Below are positions 34,871 through 41,946 of a stretch of DNA of 64,000 nucleotides, piece by piece. Location of the stretch: contig NZ_SJJZ01000001.1 in assembly GCF_004331345.1 (NCBI RefSeq), positions 2,542,001 to 2,606,000 on the forward strand, in the 5' to 3' direction. The position numbers and the translations under genes are program-made. Origin of the DNA: Kribbella soli (GTDB lineage: Bacteria; Actinomycetota; Actinomycetes; Propionibacteriales; Kribbellaceae). How positions within the stretch are numbered: the first letter of the stretch is position 1; every line of letters starts with the position of its first letter. A model generated the notes under the pieces. The model saw nothing but the letters and a program-made list of their open reading frames with translations, did no database searches and was not told the DNA's origin.

Positions 34871-35339
34871 CGGGGTCTCCTCGGGCGGTTGCAGAGAGCT
34901 GTTCGAGAAATCGATTGCCGTCGACCGTAACCGCGTCCTGTCCGGACGGTCAACGGGTGGCGGGGCCTAGCACCTGAACTGCCGGCTCAGTCCCACGAGC
35001 TCACCGGGCGCGCTCAGCGGCCGATCGTGTGCAAGCTCGACAGGTAGAGCACCAGCGAGACACCGTAAGCACGACCACAATCACGCGCAGGTGCACTACC
35101 CAGCCAACCGACACCTCCTGTCGAAAATGCACACCCGCCGTTCACCGCACCACCCCGAACTCGTCAAACCACCCACACATCAGTCACAAGGGCCGGGTGG
35201 CGTGTGGTTACCGCCGCCAGTTCTCCTGGTCTCGGCGCGTTCCGGCCCGCGTTTCGGACCTCAGGGTGACCATGGTGTCGACGAGCCGTTAGAGTTACTG
35301 ACTGGAAACATCGGCTGACCGCCGACGAGGAGGATCGAC
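34871..35339. other. 469-bp intergenic region without a recognisable gene
   Basis: Separates the divergent DUF4185 and cyclic-nucleotide-binding protein genes. Short open frames here (for example 35091-35318) have no family resemblance, lack plausible ribosome-binding sites and have non-coding-like composition. The base content is less GC-biased than the genes (a C/A-rich stretch at 35060-35200). No riboswitch, tRNA or strong hairpin was recognised. The two promoters presumably lie here. Confidence 0.6.
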
Positions 35340-35738
35340 GTGGCACTGGGTAGGACGTCCCCACGGGACCTGCCGCTGTTCGCGGATCTGTCCGGACGCG
35401 ACATCAGGGACATCTTCCGCGCCGGCGAGGAGGTCTCGGTACCGGCCGGCTGGTCGCTGATCCTGGAGCAGACACCCCCGGACGCGGCGTACCTGATTCT
35501 CAGCGGTACGGCGGCGGTCCGCGAGAAGGGCCAGGAGATCGCCGAGCTCGGCCCGGGCGACATCGCCGGCGAGGTCGCGGTCCGGAAGAACACGTTGCGA
35601 ACGGCAACCGTGACGGCGAAGTCGCGGCTGCAGCTGCTGCACTTCACCCGGGAGAAGTTCGACGACCTCACCCGCCGGTTGCCGGCGTTCCGGGACGCCA
35701 TCGACGCCACCATCGCCGAGCGCCGCGGTGGCCGCTGA
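35340..35738 (+). CDS. Cyclic-nucleotide-binding domain protein
   Basis: 132 residues, a single CRP-type cNMP-binding barrel without a helix-turn-helix. Segments LPLFADLSGRDIRDIFRAGEEVSVPAGWSLILE, AYLILSGTAAV and LGPGDIAGEVAVRKNTLRTATVTA form the beta barrel and phosphate cassette; the cassette reads GDIAGEVAVRKNTLRTAT where CRP proteins have FGExxL..RSA, so the Glu is kept and the Arg shifted. GTG start after GAGGAGG. Overlaps the adenylate cyclase gene by 11 bp, which suggests it is the cyclase's effector or feedback sensor. Confidence 0.87.
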   Translation: MALGRTSPRDLPLFADLSGRDIRDIFRAGEEVSVPAGWSLILEQTPPDAAYLILSGTAAVREKGQEIAELGPGDIAGEVAVRKNTLRTATVTAKSRLQLLHFTREKFDDLTRRLPAFRDAIDATIAERRGGR

Positions 35739-36705
35739 CCCTGGGGCGCCGGATCTGGCCGGGTTGACCCGGGAGTTCGAACGGACGCTGCTGGGGGGCG
35801 AGCGGAAGTTCACGCGGATCCAGGTGTCCGAGCGAGCCGGGATCTCGAGCCAGCGCGCCGAGCGGATGTGGCACGCGCTCGGGTTCGCGACCGTGCCGGA
35901 CGACGAGGTGGCCTTCACCGACGACGACGTCGAGGCGTTGCGGCTGGTCGCGGCGCTCGAGGACGACGGGTTCATCGAGGCCGACATGGAGTCGTCGCTG
36001 GCCCGCAAGCTCGGGCAGACGCAGTCCCGGCTGGCGTCGTGGCAGTCGGCGATGTTCCTGGAGTTCCTCGGTGGGTCCAAGCTGTCCGCGGACGAGTCGA
36101 TCGAGGTCGCGGGACTGTTGCTGCCGGCCATGGAGCGGCTGCAGACGTACGTCTGGCGCCGGCACCTCGCCGCGGCGGCCGGGCGGGCGGTGGCGGGGTC
36201 CGACGAGCTGGCGCGTGGCGTGCGGGCGGTCGGGTTCGCGGACATCGTCAGCTACACGCGCCTGACGCGACGGTTGACCGAGGCCGAGCTCGGGGAGCTG
36301 ATCGAGCGGTTCGAGGGCACGGCCGCCGACGTGGTCGCGCTGAACGGCGGCCGGGTGATCAAGTCGATGGGCGACGAGGTGCTGTTCGTGGCTGACACCG
36401 CCGCGCAGGGTGCCGCGGTCGCGCTCGCGCTGCAGGACGCGGTGAACGCCGACGAGGACCTTCCGGAGCTGCGGATCGGGCTCGCGTACGGCACGATCCT
36501 GATCCGGCTCGGCGACGTGTACGGCGAGGTGGTCAACCTGGCCGCCCGTCTCACCACGGAATGCAAACCCGGCCGGGTCCTCGCCGACCGCGAACTCGCC
36601 ACCGCCCTCGACGGTCACGCGTCGTACGCCGTCCACCGCCTCCGCCGGGTCGCCGTCCGCGGCTACCGCCATCTGGTCCCGTACGCGATCCAGCGCGCGG
36701 ACTGA
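35728..36705 (+). CDS. Class III adenylate cyclase with regulatory N-terminal domain
   Basis: 325 residues. The N-terminal 145 residues resemble the autoinhibitory domain of Mycobacterium Rv1264-type cyclases (FTRIQVSERAGISSQRAERMWHALGF). The catalytic domain (about 160-320) retains both metal Asp residues (VGFADIVSYTRLTR and KSMGDEVLFV), the purine-binding Lys in IKSMGD and Asp in GDVYGE, and Asn/Arg of the transition-state pair in VVNLAARL. It therefore looks active and ATP-specific. By analogy with Rv1264 it may be pH-sensitive. Coupled to the cNMP-binding protein. Confidence 0.92.
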   Translation: MAADPGAPDLAGLTREFERTLLGGERKFTRIQVSERAGISSQRAERMWHALGFATVPDDEVAFTDDDVEALRLVAALEDDGFIEADMESSLARKLGQTQSRLASWQSAMFLEFLGGSKLSADESIEVAGLLLPAMERLQTYVWRRHLAAAAGRAVAGSDELARGVRAVGFADIVSYTRLTRRLTEAELGELIERFEGTAADVVALNGGRVIKSMGDEVLFVADTAAQGAAVALALQDAVNADEDLPELRIGLAYGTILIRLGDVYGEVVNLAARLTTECKPGRVLADRELATALDGHASYAVHRLRRVAVRGYRHLVPYAIQRAD

Positions 36706-36720
36706 ACTACGGTTTGGTCT

Positions 36721-37443
36721 GTGCGTGAGATCGAGACATCGGCTCAGCTGGAGCTGGTGAGTGCGGGCGACCCGATGATCGGATGGGCGGCTCAGGGGTT
36801 CGCCGCCGGCGTGCGCGCCTGGTGTGCGGGATCCGCGGTGGCGGTCGCGTCACCGGACGTGTCGAAGCATGATCGGCTCGCGGTGATCGGCCCGGTCGAC
36901 GACGCGGCGCGGTTGACCGCCGACGTGCTCGCCGAGGTCGGTCCGTCGTACCGGCCGTTCGGCGACGAGGCGCTGATTCGTGAGCTGGCGGAGCGGGTGC
37001 CGGGGCTGAAGTTCTCGGCATCCTTCGGGTGGATGGATGCTCACGAGGTGCCGGACCTCACGACGACGGCTGCCTGGCTGGCCGGGGACGACGGGCTCGA
37101 GGAGTTGCTGACTGAGGCGTCGCCCTCGTCGTACGCGTGGCCCGGGCATCCCGGCGTACGGCGATGGGCGGCGGTGACGGGTGAGCGTGGTGAGCTGTTG
37201 AGTATCGCCGCGGATGCGTGGAGTGCGCCCGAGATCGGGTTCCTCGCGGGTGTCGCGACGCATCCTGTTGCCCGGGGCAAGGGGCTGTCGCGGCAGGTGT
37301 GCGCGTTCGTGACCGCCGAGTTGGTGAAGCGCCACGGGCGAGTCGGACTGATGGTCGATGCCGACAATGCCGCCGCGATCGCGGTGTACGAACGGCTGGG
37401 CTACACCTATCGCCGGGTCGCGGCGGCGTCAGTGCGTTCCTAG
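36721..37443 (+). CDS. GNAT family acetyltransferase
   Basis: 240 residues. An N-terminal region of about 130 residues has no clear motif. The C-terminal GNAT fold contains EIGFLAGVATHPVARGKGLSRQVCAFVTAELVKRHGRVGLMVDADNAAAIAVYERLGYTYRR, in which the V-A-RGKGLS acetyl-CoA loop and the terminal NAAAIAVYERLGY are typical (FR47-like). It starts 15 bp after the cyclase stop, and overlaps the convergent gene by 15 bp. Substrate unknown. Confidence 0.85.
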   Translation: MREIETSAQLELVSAGDPMIGWAAQGFAAGVRAWCAGSAVAVASPDVSKHDRLAVIGPVDDAARLTADVLAEVGPSYRPFGDEALIRELAERVPGLKFSASFGWMDAHEVPDLTTTAAWLAGDDGLEELLTEASPSSYAWPGHPGVRRWAAVTGERGELLSIAADAWSAPEIGFLAGVATHPVARGKGLSRQVCAFVTAELVKRHGRVGLMVDADNAAAIAVYERLGYTYRRVAAASVRS

Positions 37444-38184
37444 AGCCGTCCTCTCGTCGTCGTTGGCCGGGCGGATCCACAGCACGCCCGGAGCCTCGGA
37501 CGCCACCATCCTGGGCAGGATCGTCCGCAGCAGGTCGATCGGCGACGTCTGCGGCTGCGCCTGACGGGCCTCGCCGTACTGCTCGAGCACCCGGGCCAGG
37601 TCGAGTGCCAGGCGGTTGGTGTGCAGGCTCGGATCGGTTGCGCCGACGACCGCGTCGACCAGGCCGTCACCGTTCCAGGACGCGAGGCTGACGCGCCGGT
37701 CCGGGTGCTGCATCAGCACGTCCATCGCCAGATCGGCGAAGGCGCCCGTGTCCATGCCGTCCACACCCTCGTCGGGGAACCAGTCGTGCCGCAGGTGCAG
37801 CACACCCGGCTGCTCCTTGTCGGCGCACTCGTCGAGCAATCGCCCGACCGAACTCATCGGGTACGACACCGCATCCGGGCCGAGGGCAACGAACCGCTGC
37901 GCCAGCAGGTACAGCGAGATGACGGTGTACGGCGCGAACAGCGTGACCTCAGCGTGCTCGCTGTGCACGGCGATCGGGCCGTCCTTGCTTTTGTGGTACG
38001 ACTGCAGGCCCTCCATCAGGGCCTTCTCCTGCTGCTCGGTGAGCTGGGACTCCCACTCCCATCTGCGCTGCACCGCGAAGTCCTCGTCGGTGTCCAGATC
38101 GTCGTCAGGGCCGGTCGACGCCCACCACAGCACCAGACCGACAATGACTATGGCGATGGCGGCGATGACACCGAGAATCCACAC
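37429..38184 (-). CDS. Hypothetical membrane-anchored protein
   Basis: 251 residues, no family recognised. One N-terminal transmembrane segment (WILGVIAAIAIVIVGLVLWWA, residues 2-22), then an acidic stretch (DDDLDTDEDF) and a globular part containing YHKSKDGPIAVHSEHAEVTLFAPYTVISLYLLAQRFVALG. Probably anchored with the bulk outside or inside; topology is not certain. Located next to the HAAS/PadR pair but separated by 65 bp and not obviously linked. Confidence 0.7.
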   Translation of the reverse strand: MWILGVIAAIAIVIVGLVLWWASTGPDDDLDTDEDFAVQRRWEWESQLTEQQEKALMEGLQSYHKSKDGPIAVHSEHAEVTLFAPYTVISLYLLAQRFVALGPDAVSYPMSSVGRLLDECADKEQPGVLHLRHDWFPDEGVDGMDTGAFADLAMDVLMQHPDRRVSLASWNGDGLVDAVVGATDPSLHTNRLALDLARVLEQYGEARQAQPQTSPIDLLRTILPRMVASEAPGVLWIRPANDDERTALGTH

Positions 38185-38248
38185 GGGCGGGTTACCTCAC
38201 AGAGCAGGGGCGGTCAGCGAAGCCAGTCACCCTAGTCCGCGCGTCGGG

Positions 38249-39451
38249 TCACCTGGTCGGCTGCACGGTGAGCGTCACGCCCGGGGTCGGCGTAGCGGAG
38301 GGCTTGACGGCGCTCGGTGTGGAGGACGTCGTCCGGGTGGCCGGGGCCGGCGGTGGGACGAACGGCGCCTTCGTGGTCTCCTTGCAATTGTCCGGGCCGA
38401 CGTCACCGTTCTCGTCGGGGACGACCACGGCCTGCGGGAACAGGTTGCTGGTGGTGTCCCGTGACTCCTGCCCGTAGCTGGTCGCGCAGTCCTGCAGCTC
38501 CATGCTGATCGGGTTGCCGTCCTGGTCGTACAGCCGGACCGCGACCTGCTTGCCCTGGGCATCGAACGGGTAGATGTTCGAGACCGTGGAGCCGTTCACC
38601 ACCACTCCCTTGGCGGGTGGCTCGTAGCCCCGGGTGGTGCCGCGGTAGTCGTTGTAGTTGTCCAGGAACCCGAACGACGCACCGACGTACGCCGCGGCCA
38701 GGAACGCCGGGACCGCGACCGCCGCGACGACGTTGAGCGGTACGACGTACCACAGCCACCGCCGGTCCTGCTGGGTCCGGCGACCGATCCAGATCGAGAC
38801 CGCCGCGCCGGCGACGGCGCCGACCACGGTCACCGAGGCGGCGCCGAACAGCGCGAAGAACCCGCCCGCGCCGATCATGCCGCGCGCGACCCACCAGACC
38901 GGTTGGCCGATCGTCACCAGTTCGTACCGGACGTTCGGCGGGACCTGGTCGATCCAGCCGCGGATCGCCGTCGCCCATTGCGCGCCCCGCGGGGTGTCCA
39001 GGACGATCCGCGGGTCGTTGCCGTGCAACGCCCGTACGCCGAGGAACGCCGCGACGAACAGGATGCCGAGCCCGAGCAGCCCGAAGAACGCCGTCTCGTC
39101 GTGCGACCACGCGAAGATGCTGACGGCAACGAAGAACGGGCCGACCGTGCCGGCGATCAGGCCCCAGCGCAGCGCCTTCCAGCCGGACGTGAGGTAGTCC
39201 TGGCTGACCGGCTCGGTGCGTGCCGGATAACCCGCCGCGGTGCGCAGTTCGTCGGCGTACTGCCGCGGCGTACCCAGGCGCACCTGCAAGTCGCTCAAGG
39301 TCGGCTCGGCGTCGAACTCGCCCGCTACCTCGGTGAGGTGGTCGGTGACGTCCTGGAGCACGTCCTCCAGCTCACCCGGCGGCAGGTCGCTGAGCTCGGC
39401 TCGCACCTGCGTCAGGTAGATCGCGACCGCTCCGGTCAGAGTGCTGTTCAC
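38249..39451 (-). CDS. HAAS/DUF1700-type membrane protein paired with PadR
   Basis: 400 residues. The N-terminal cytoplasmic domain (about 10-75: VAIYLTQVRAELSDLPPGELEDVLQDVTDHLTEVAGEF) is the HAAS signalling/DUF1700 type. About six to seven hydrophobic segments follow (GLIAGTVGPFFVAVSIFAW to NVVAAVAVPAFLAAAYVGASFGF), ending in an extracytoplasmic domain and a Pro/Thr-rich tail. GTG start overlaps the PadR stop by 4 bp. The PadR-HAAS order recurs in many bacteria and is thought to be a signalling unit; function unknown. Confidence 0.83.
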   Translation of the reverse strand: MNSTLTGAVAIYLTQVRAELSDLPPGELEDVLQDVTDHLTEVAGEFDAEPTLSDLQVRLGTPRQYADELRTAAGYPARTEPVSQDYLTSGWKALRWGLIAGTVGPFFVAVSIFAWSHDETAFFGLLGLGILFVAAFLGVRALHGNDPRIVLDTPRGAQWATAIRGWIDQVPPNVRYELVTIGQPVWWVARGMIGAGGFFALFGAASVTVVGAVAGAAVSIWIGRRTQQDRRWLWYVVPLNVVAAVAVPAFLAAAYVGASFGFLDNYNDYRGTTRGYEPPAKGVVVNGSTVSNIYPFDAQGKQVAVRLYDQDGNPISMELQDCATSYGQESRDTTSNLFPQAVVVPDENGDVGPDNCKETTKAPFVPPPAPATRTTSSTPSAVKPSATPTPGVTLTVQPTR

Positions 39452-39774
39452 GCGGCCTCCTCCTCCAGAAGCACCGACATCGTGTCGGCGAAGTGGTTCC
39501 AGGTCTTGGTCGACCGGGCCAGGAGCTCATGGCCGGTCTTGTTCAGCCCGTAGTACTTGCGGTGCGGGCCTTCCTCGCTCGGTTGCACGTACGACGTCAG
39601 CGCGCCGGCCTGGAACAGCCGGCGGAGCGTCCCGTACACGGAGGCGTCCGCGACGTCCTCGAGTCCCGCGGCGCGCAGCCGGCGGAGTACGTCGTACCCG
39701 TAGCCGTCGGCGTCCCGCAGCACGGCCAGCACTGCGAGATCCAGTACGCCCTTGAGCAGCTGGCTCGTATCCAT
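39448..39774 (-). CDS. PadR family transcriptional regulator
   Basis: 108 residues. The winged helix (about 1-85) shows LLKGVLDLAVLAVLRDADGYGYDVLRRL, DVADASVYGTLRRLFQAGALTSYV and GPHRKYYGLNKTGHELL, all PadR hallmarks. The start at 39774 begins MDTSQLLKG with GGAGG upstream; the longer open frame belongs to unrelated sequence. An inverted repeat at 39816-39834 lies 42 bp upstream, the likely autoregulatory site. Co-transcribed with the HAAS membrane protein. Confidence 0.92.
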   Translation of the reverse strand: MDTSQLLKGVLDLAVLAVLRDADGYGYDVLRRLRAAGLEDVADASVYGTLRRLFQAGALTSYVQPSEEGPHRKYYGLNKTGHELLARSTKTWNHFADTMSVLLEEEAA

Positions 39775-39815
39775 CGCGACCTCCTCCGGCACCGGCGGTG
39801 CTCCGCGGAGAAGAC

Positions 39816-39834
39816 TACTACACATTGTGGAGTA
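39816..39834. promoter_or_regulatory. Probable PadR operator
   Basis: Near-perfect inverted repeat, arms TACTACAC and GTGGAGTA (7 of 8 pairs) around ATT. It lies between the padR gene and the divergent AraC-DinB gene. PadR proteins bind similar ATGT/ACAT-type dyads. Assignment from position. Confidence 0.55.
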
Positions 39835-39907
39835 CTCCGTTAACCACTCAGATGTTCCGCAATTTCGATCAAGTCGGAACCCTGCCGGTGGGGGCACAGT
39901 GGTGGGC

Positions 39908-40834
39908 ATGGCGGATGTGTTCGAAGAATTCGTGGCGGTGGTCGCGGCCGGTCTGCGCGGTCCCGACAGTCCGGTGAACGGTGCTGAGCTGGCGGGACGG
40001 GTGCATCTGTCGCGGTTCCACTTCGACCGGGTGATCGGTGCGGTGGCCGGTGAGTCGCCGTTCGCGTTCCGGCGGCGGGTGCTGCTCGAGCGGGCGGCGT
40101 ACCGGTTGCTGGCCGAGCCGGTCGCCGTACTCGACGTTGCGATCGAGGCCGGGTACGGGTCGCACGAGGCGTTCACACGGTCGTTCGCCAGGGCTTATGG
40201 GATGTCGCCACGGGAGTGGCGGCGGGAAGCGTCGCGGATGTTCTTCCTCGCGGCGCCGAGTGGAGTGCACTTCCAGCCGCCGGCCGGACTTCGGCTGCCG
40301 GCTCGTAGAAAGGTGAGAGGCATGGACGTACTTGTCAGGATGGTCGAGCACCACGTGTGGTTGACCGGCGAGATGATCGAACGCGGCGCCCGCCTGGACG
40401 CCGCCACCTTGGACCGGCCGATCGAGCTGTCCGTCGAGGGGATCGACGACGACATCTCGATCCGCTACCTACTGGACCGCCTGGTCTGGCAGGAGGAGAT
40501 GTGGCTGGCCTCCGTCGAGGACCGCCCGTTCCAGGTCCCCGAGTGCGGCCGCCAGGTCGTCACCCCGATCCCCGAACTCCGCACCCGGCACGCCGACGCC
40601 GGCGCCCGGTTCGTGGCCCTGGTCAACCAACTCAACGAAGACGGCCGCTTCGACGAAAGCTTCGTAGACACCACCTGCGAACCACCCCGAGTCTTCACCT
40701 ACGGAGGCATGGTCGCCCACGTCCTGACCTTCGCAGCCCACCGCCGAACCCTCCTAGCCGGAGCCCTCCACTCCGCCGGCATCACCGACCTATCCTCCGG
40801 CGACCCCATGAACTTCGTAGCCGAAGGCAACTAA
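39908..40834 (+). CDS. AraC-type HTH fused to a DinB-like domain
   Basis: 308 residues. The N-terminal AraC/XylS DNA-binding domain (about 20-115: LAGRVHLSRFHFDRVIGAVAGESPFAFRRRVLLERAAYRLL, DVAIEAGYGSHEAFTRSFARAYGMSPREWR) has both helix-turn-helices. The C-terminal part (about 140-305: MVEHHVWLTGEMIERGARLD, RYLLDRLVWQEEMWL, VAHVLTFAAHRRTLLAGAL) looks like a DinB four-helix domain with metal-ligand His residues. Having DNA binding first and the ligand/enzyme domain last reverses the usual AraC order. The stop lies 2 bp before the repeat-bounded DUF559 cassette. Confidence 0.85.
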   Translation: MADVFEEFVAVVAAGLRGPDSPVNGAELAGRVHLSRFHFDRVIGAVAGESPFAFRRRVLLERAAYRLLAEPVAVLDVAIEAGYGSHEAFTRSFARAYGMSPREWRREASRMFFLAAPSGVHFQPPAGLRLPARRKVRGMDVLVRMVEHHVWLTGEMIERGARLDAATLDRPIELSVEGIDDDISIRYLLDRLVWQEEMWLASVEDRPFQVPECGRQVVTPIPELRTRHADAGARFVALVNQLNEDGRFDESFVDTTCEPPRVFTYGGMVAHVLTFAAHRRTLLAGALHSAGITDLSSGDPMNFVAEGN

Positions 40835-40836
40835 CC

Positions 40837-40922
40837 CCTCGAGTCGTGGAATTCGGCTGCTATCGGGAGCCGATTTTCACGACTCGAGGTTGGGTGGAGG
40901 AGCCACCTGCCACGACTCGGCG
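40837..40922. repeat. Left 86-bp inverted repeat of the DUF559 cassette
   Basis: Contains an internal palindrome at 40837-40889 (perfect 12-bp arms CCTCGAGTCGTG and CACGACTCGAGG, with an inner CGGCT/AGCCG pair) and, 20 bp further in, the half-site CCACGACTCGGCG at 40910-40922. It begins 2 bp after the stop of the AraC-DinB gene and may also act as a transcription terminator. No T tract follows. Confidence 0.75.
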
Positions 40923-40932
40923 AGAGGTGTGG

Positions 40933-41796
40933 TCAGGCGGCGAGGTGGGGGTGATGGCGGATGTGGAGGTCTTCGGCGATTCGGGCGACTACGGTGTGGG
41001 GGATGTTCAGGAGGTCGTACGCCGTGAAGACGCGGACGAGCCAGCCTTCGCGTTCGAGGTTCTCGCGCCTGCGGATGTCTTGGCGCCATTGGCGGACGTC
41101 CACGAGGTGGTGCCGGCCGTCGTACTCGATCGCCAGCTTGACCTCGGGATAGCTGAGGTCCGGTCGCGCAAGCCAGCCGCCCGCGGTGTCGGTGATCACG
41201 TAGCCGATCCGAGGTTCGGGTAGGCCGCCGAGGACGATGTGCAGGCGGAGCAAGGATTCCATCGGGGAGTCCACGCCGGAGCGCACGAGAGCTGCCGCTT
41301 CGCGTGCGAGCCGGACGCCTCGTACGCCGATCGCCGCGGCCGTCGCCTCGATCAGGTGGAGCGGCTCGACGTCGGTACGGCGTACCAGGGAATCTCCCGC
41401 GGCGACGAGTTTGGTGAGATCGCAGTACGGCGCCAGGTCGAGGAATGTTCGTTCGGGTGGAGTCAGCGGTAGTCCGTCACGCAGCGCGCGGTCGAGGTGC
41501 TGTACTTCGTGCACGCGCAAACCGCTGACCCGCGGAAGGGTCAGTCGCGGATCACGCTGGACAGTCACATGTACGACGTCGTCGGCGCGGTCGTTGGCGG
41601 TCCACAGACTCAATGCGGTCGCGTGGCTCGCCACCGCACCAGGCGTCATCAGCAACGCGGCCTCGGCCTGCAACCGGGGCGTGACGGCGACCGTCCCGTC
41701 GACGTACACAGGCCCCAGCACCCGTCGGTACCGCGTGCCGCGCAGCACGCCTCGGGAGATCCCCAACGCCTGGGCATCCGCCGTCGTGAACAACAC
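40933..41796 (-). CDS. AbiEi-like winged helix plus DUF559 nuclease-fold protein
   Basis: 287 residues from the GTG at 41796. The N-terminal about 60 residues (LFTTADAQALGISRGVLRGTRYRRVLGPVYVDG) resemble the AbiEi antitoxin winged helix. The C-terminal about 100 residues (RPDLSYPEVKLAIEYDGRHH, DIRRRENLEREGWLVRVF) are DUF559, a Vsr-like PD-(D/E)XK fold with the Asp/Glu residues present. CACAAT just upstream could be a -10 for a leaderless transcript, since no ribosome-binding site is seen; a longer reading to 41880 would run into the right repeat. No toxin partner is adjacent. Lies inside 86-bp inverted repeats. Confidence 0.82.
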   Translation of the reverse strand: MLFTTADAQALGISRGVLRGTRYRRVLGPVYVDGTVAVTPRLQAEAALLMTPGAVASHATALSLWTANDRADDVVHVTVQRDPRLTLPRVSGLRVHEVQHLDRALRDGLPLTPPERTFLDLAPYCDLTKLVAAGDSLVRRTDVEPLHLIEATAAAIGVRGVRLAREAAALVRSGVDSPMESLLRLHIVLGGLPEPRIGYVITDTAGGWLARPDLSYPEVKLAIEYDGRHHLVDVRQWRQDIRRRENLEREGWLVRVFTAYDLLNIPHTVVARIAEDLHIRHHPHLAA

Positions 41797-41848
41797 CCCG
41801 TCATTGTGCCGATTTCGCCCACCCCACGACGTCCGTTGTCCACAGCCC

Positions 41849-41934
41849 CGCCCAGTCGTGGCGATTGGCTCCGGACCCATTCATCGAGTCGTGGATCGCG
41901 GCTGGTTTTCACAGCCGATGTTCACGACTCGGCG
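41849..41934. repeat. Right 86-bp inverted repeat of the DUF559 cassette
   Basis: Mirror of 40837-40922. It holds the half-site CGCCCAGTCGTGG (41849-41861; 12 of 13 to the left one) and a palindrome at 41885-41931 with arms CGAGTCGTG and CACGACTCG and an inner CGGCTG/CAGCCG pair. It ends 12 bp before the S15 peptidase stop codon. Confidence 0.75.
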
Positions 41935-41946
41935 AACCGAGGAGTT

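Larger units (their letters stand above)
40837..41934. mobile_element. Candidate mobile cassette: DUF559 gene between 86-bp inverted repeats
   Basis: The outer 86 bp at each end align without gaps as inverted repeats (58 of 86 positions by eye, with blocks GAGTCGTG, TCGGCTG, CACGACTCGA, GGAGCCA and GCCACGACT conserved). The element is 1,098 bp, encodes one protein, and fills the space between two convergent genes. AACC occurs immediately outside both ends (40833-40836 and 41935-41938), like a 4-bp target duplication. There is no transposase. This is a structural inference; other copies have not been seen. Confidence 0.55.

Noticed and set aside
35091..35318. Possible small protein in the 469-bp intergenic region
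   Set aside because: No ribosome-binding site, unusual composition for this genome and no motif; overlapping frames are equally open.
40837..40889. The left palindrome of the DUF559 cassette as a plain intrinsic terminator
   Set aside because: There is no T tract and the sequence is mirrored by an 86-bp counterpart on the far side of the gene. A terminating effect is still possible but does not explain the symmetry.
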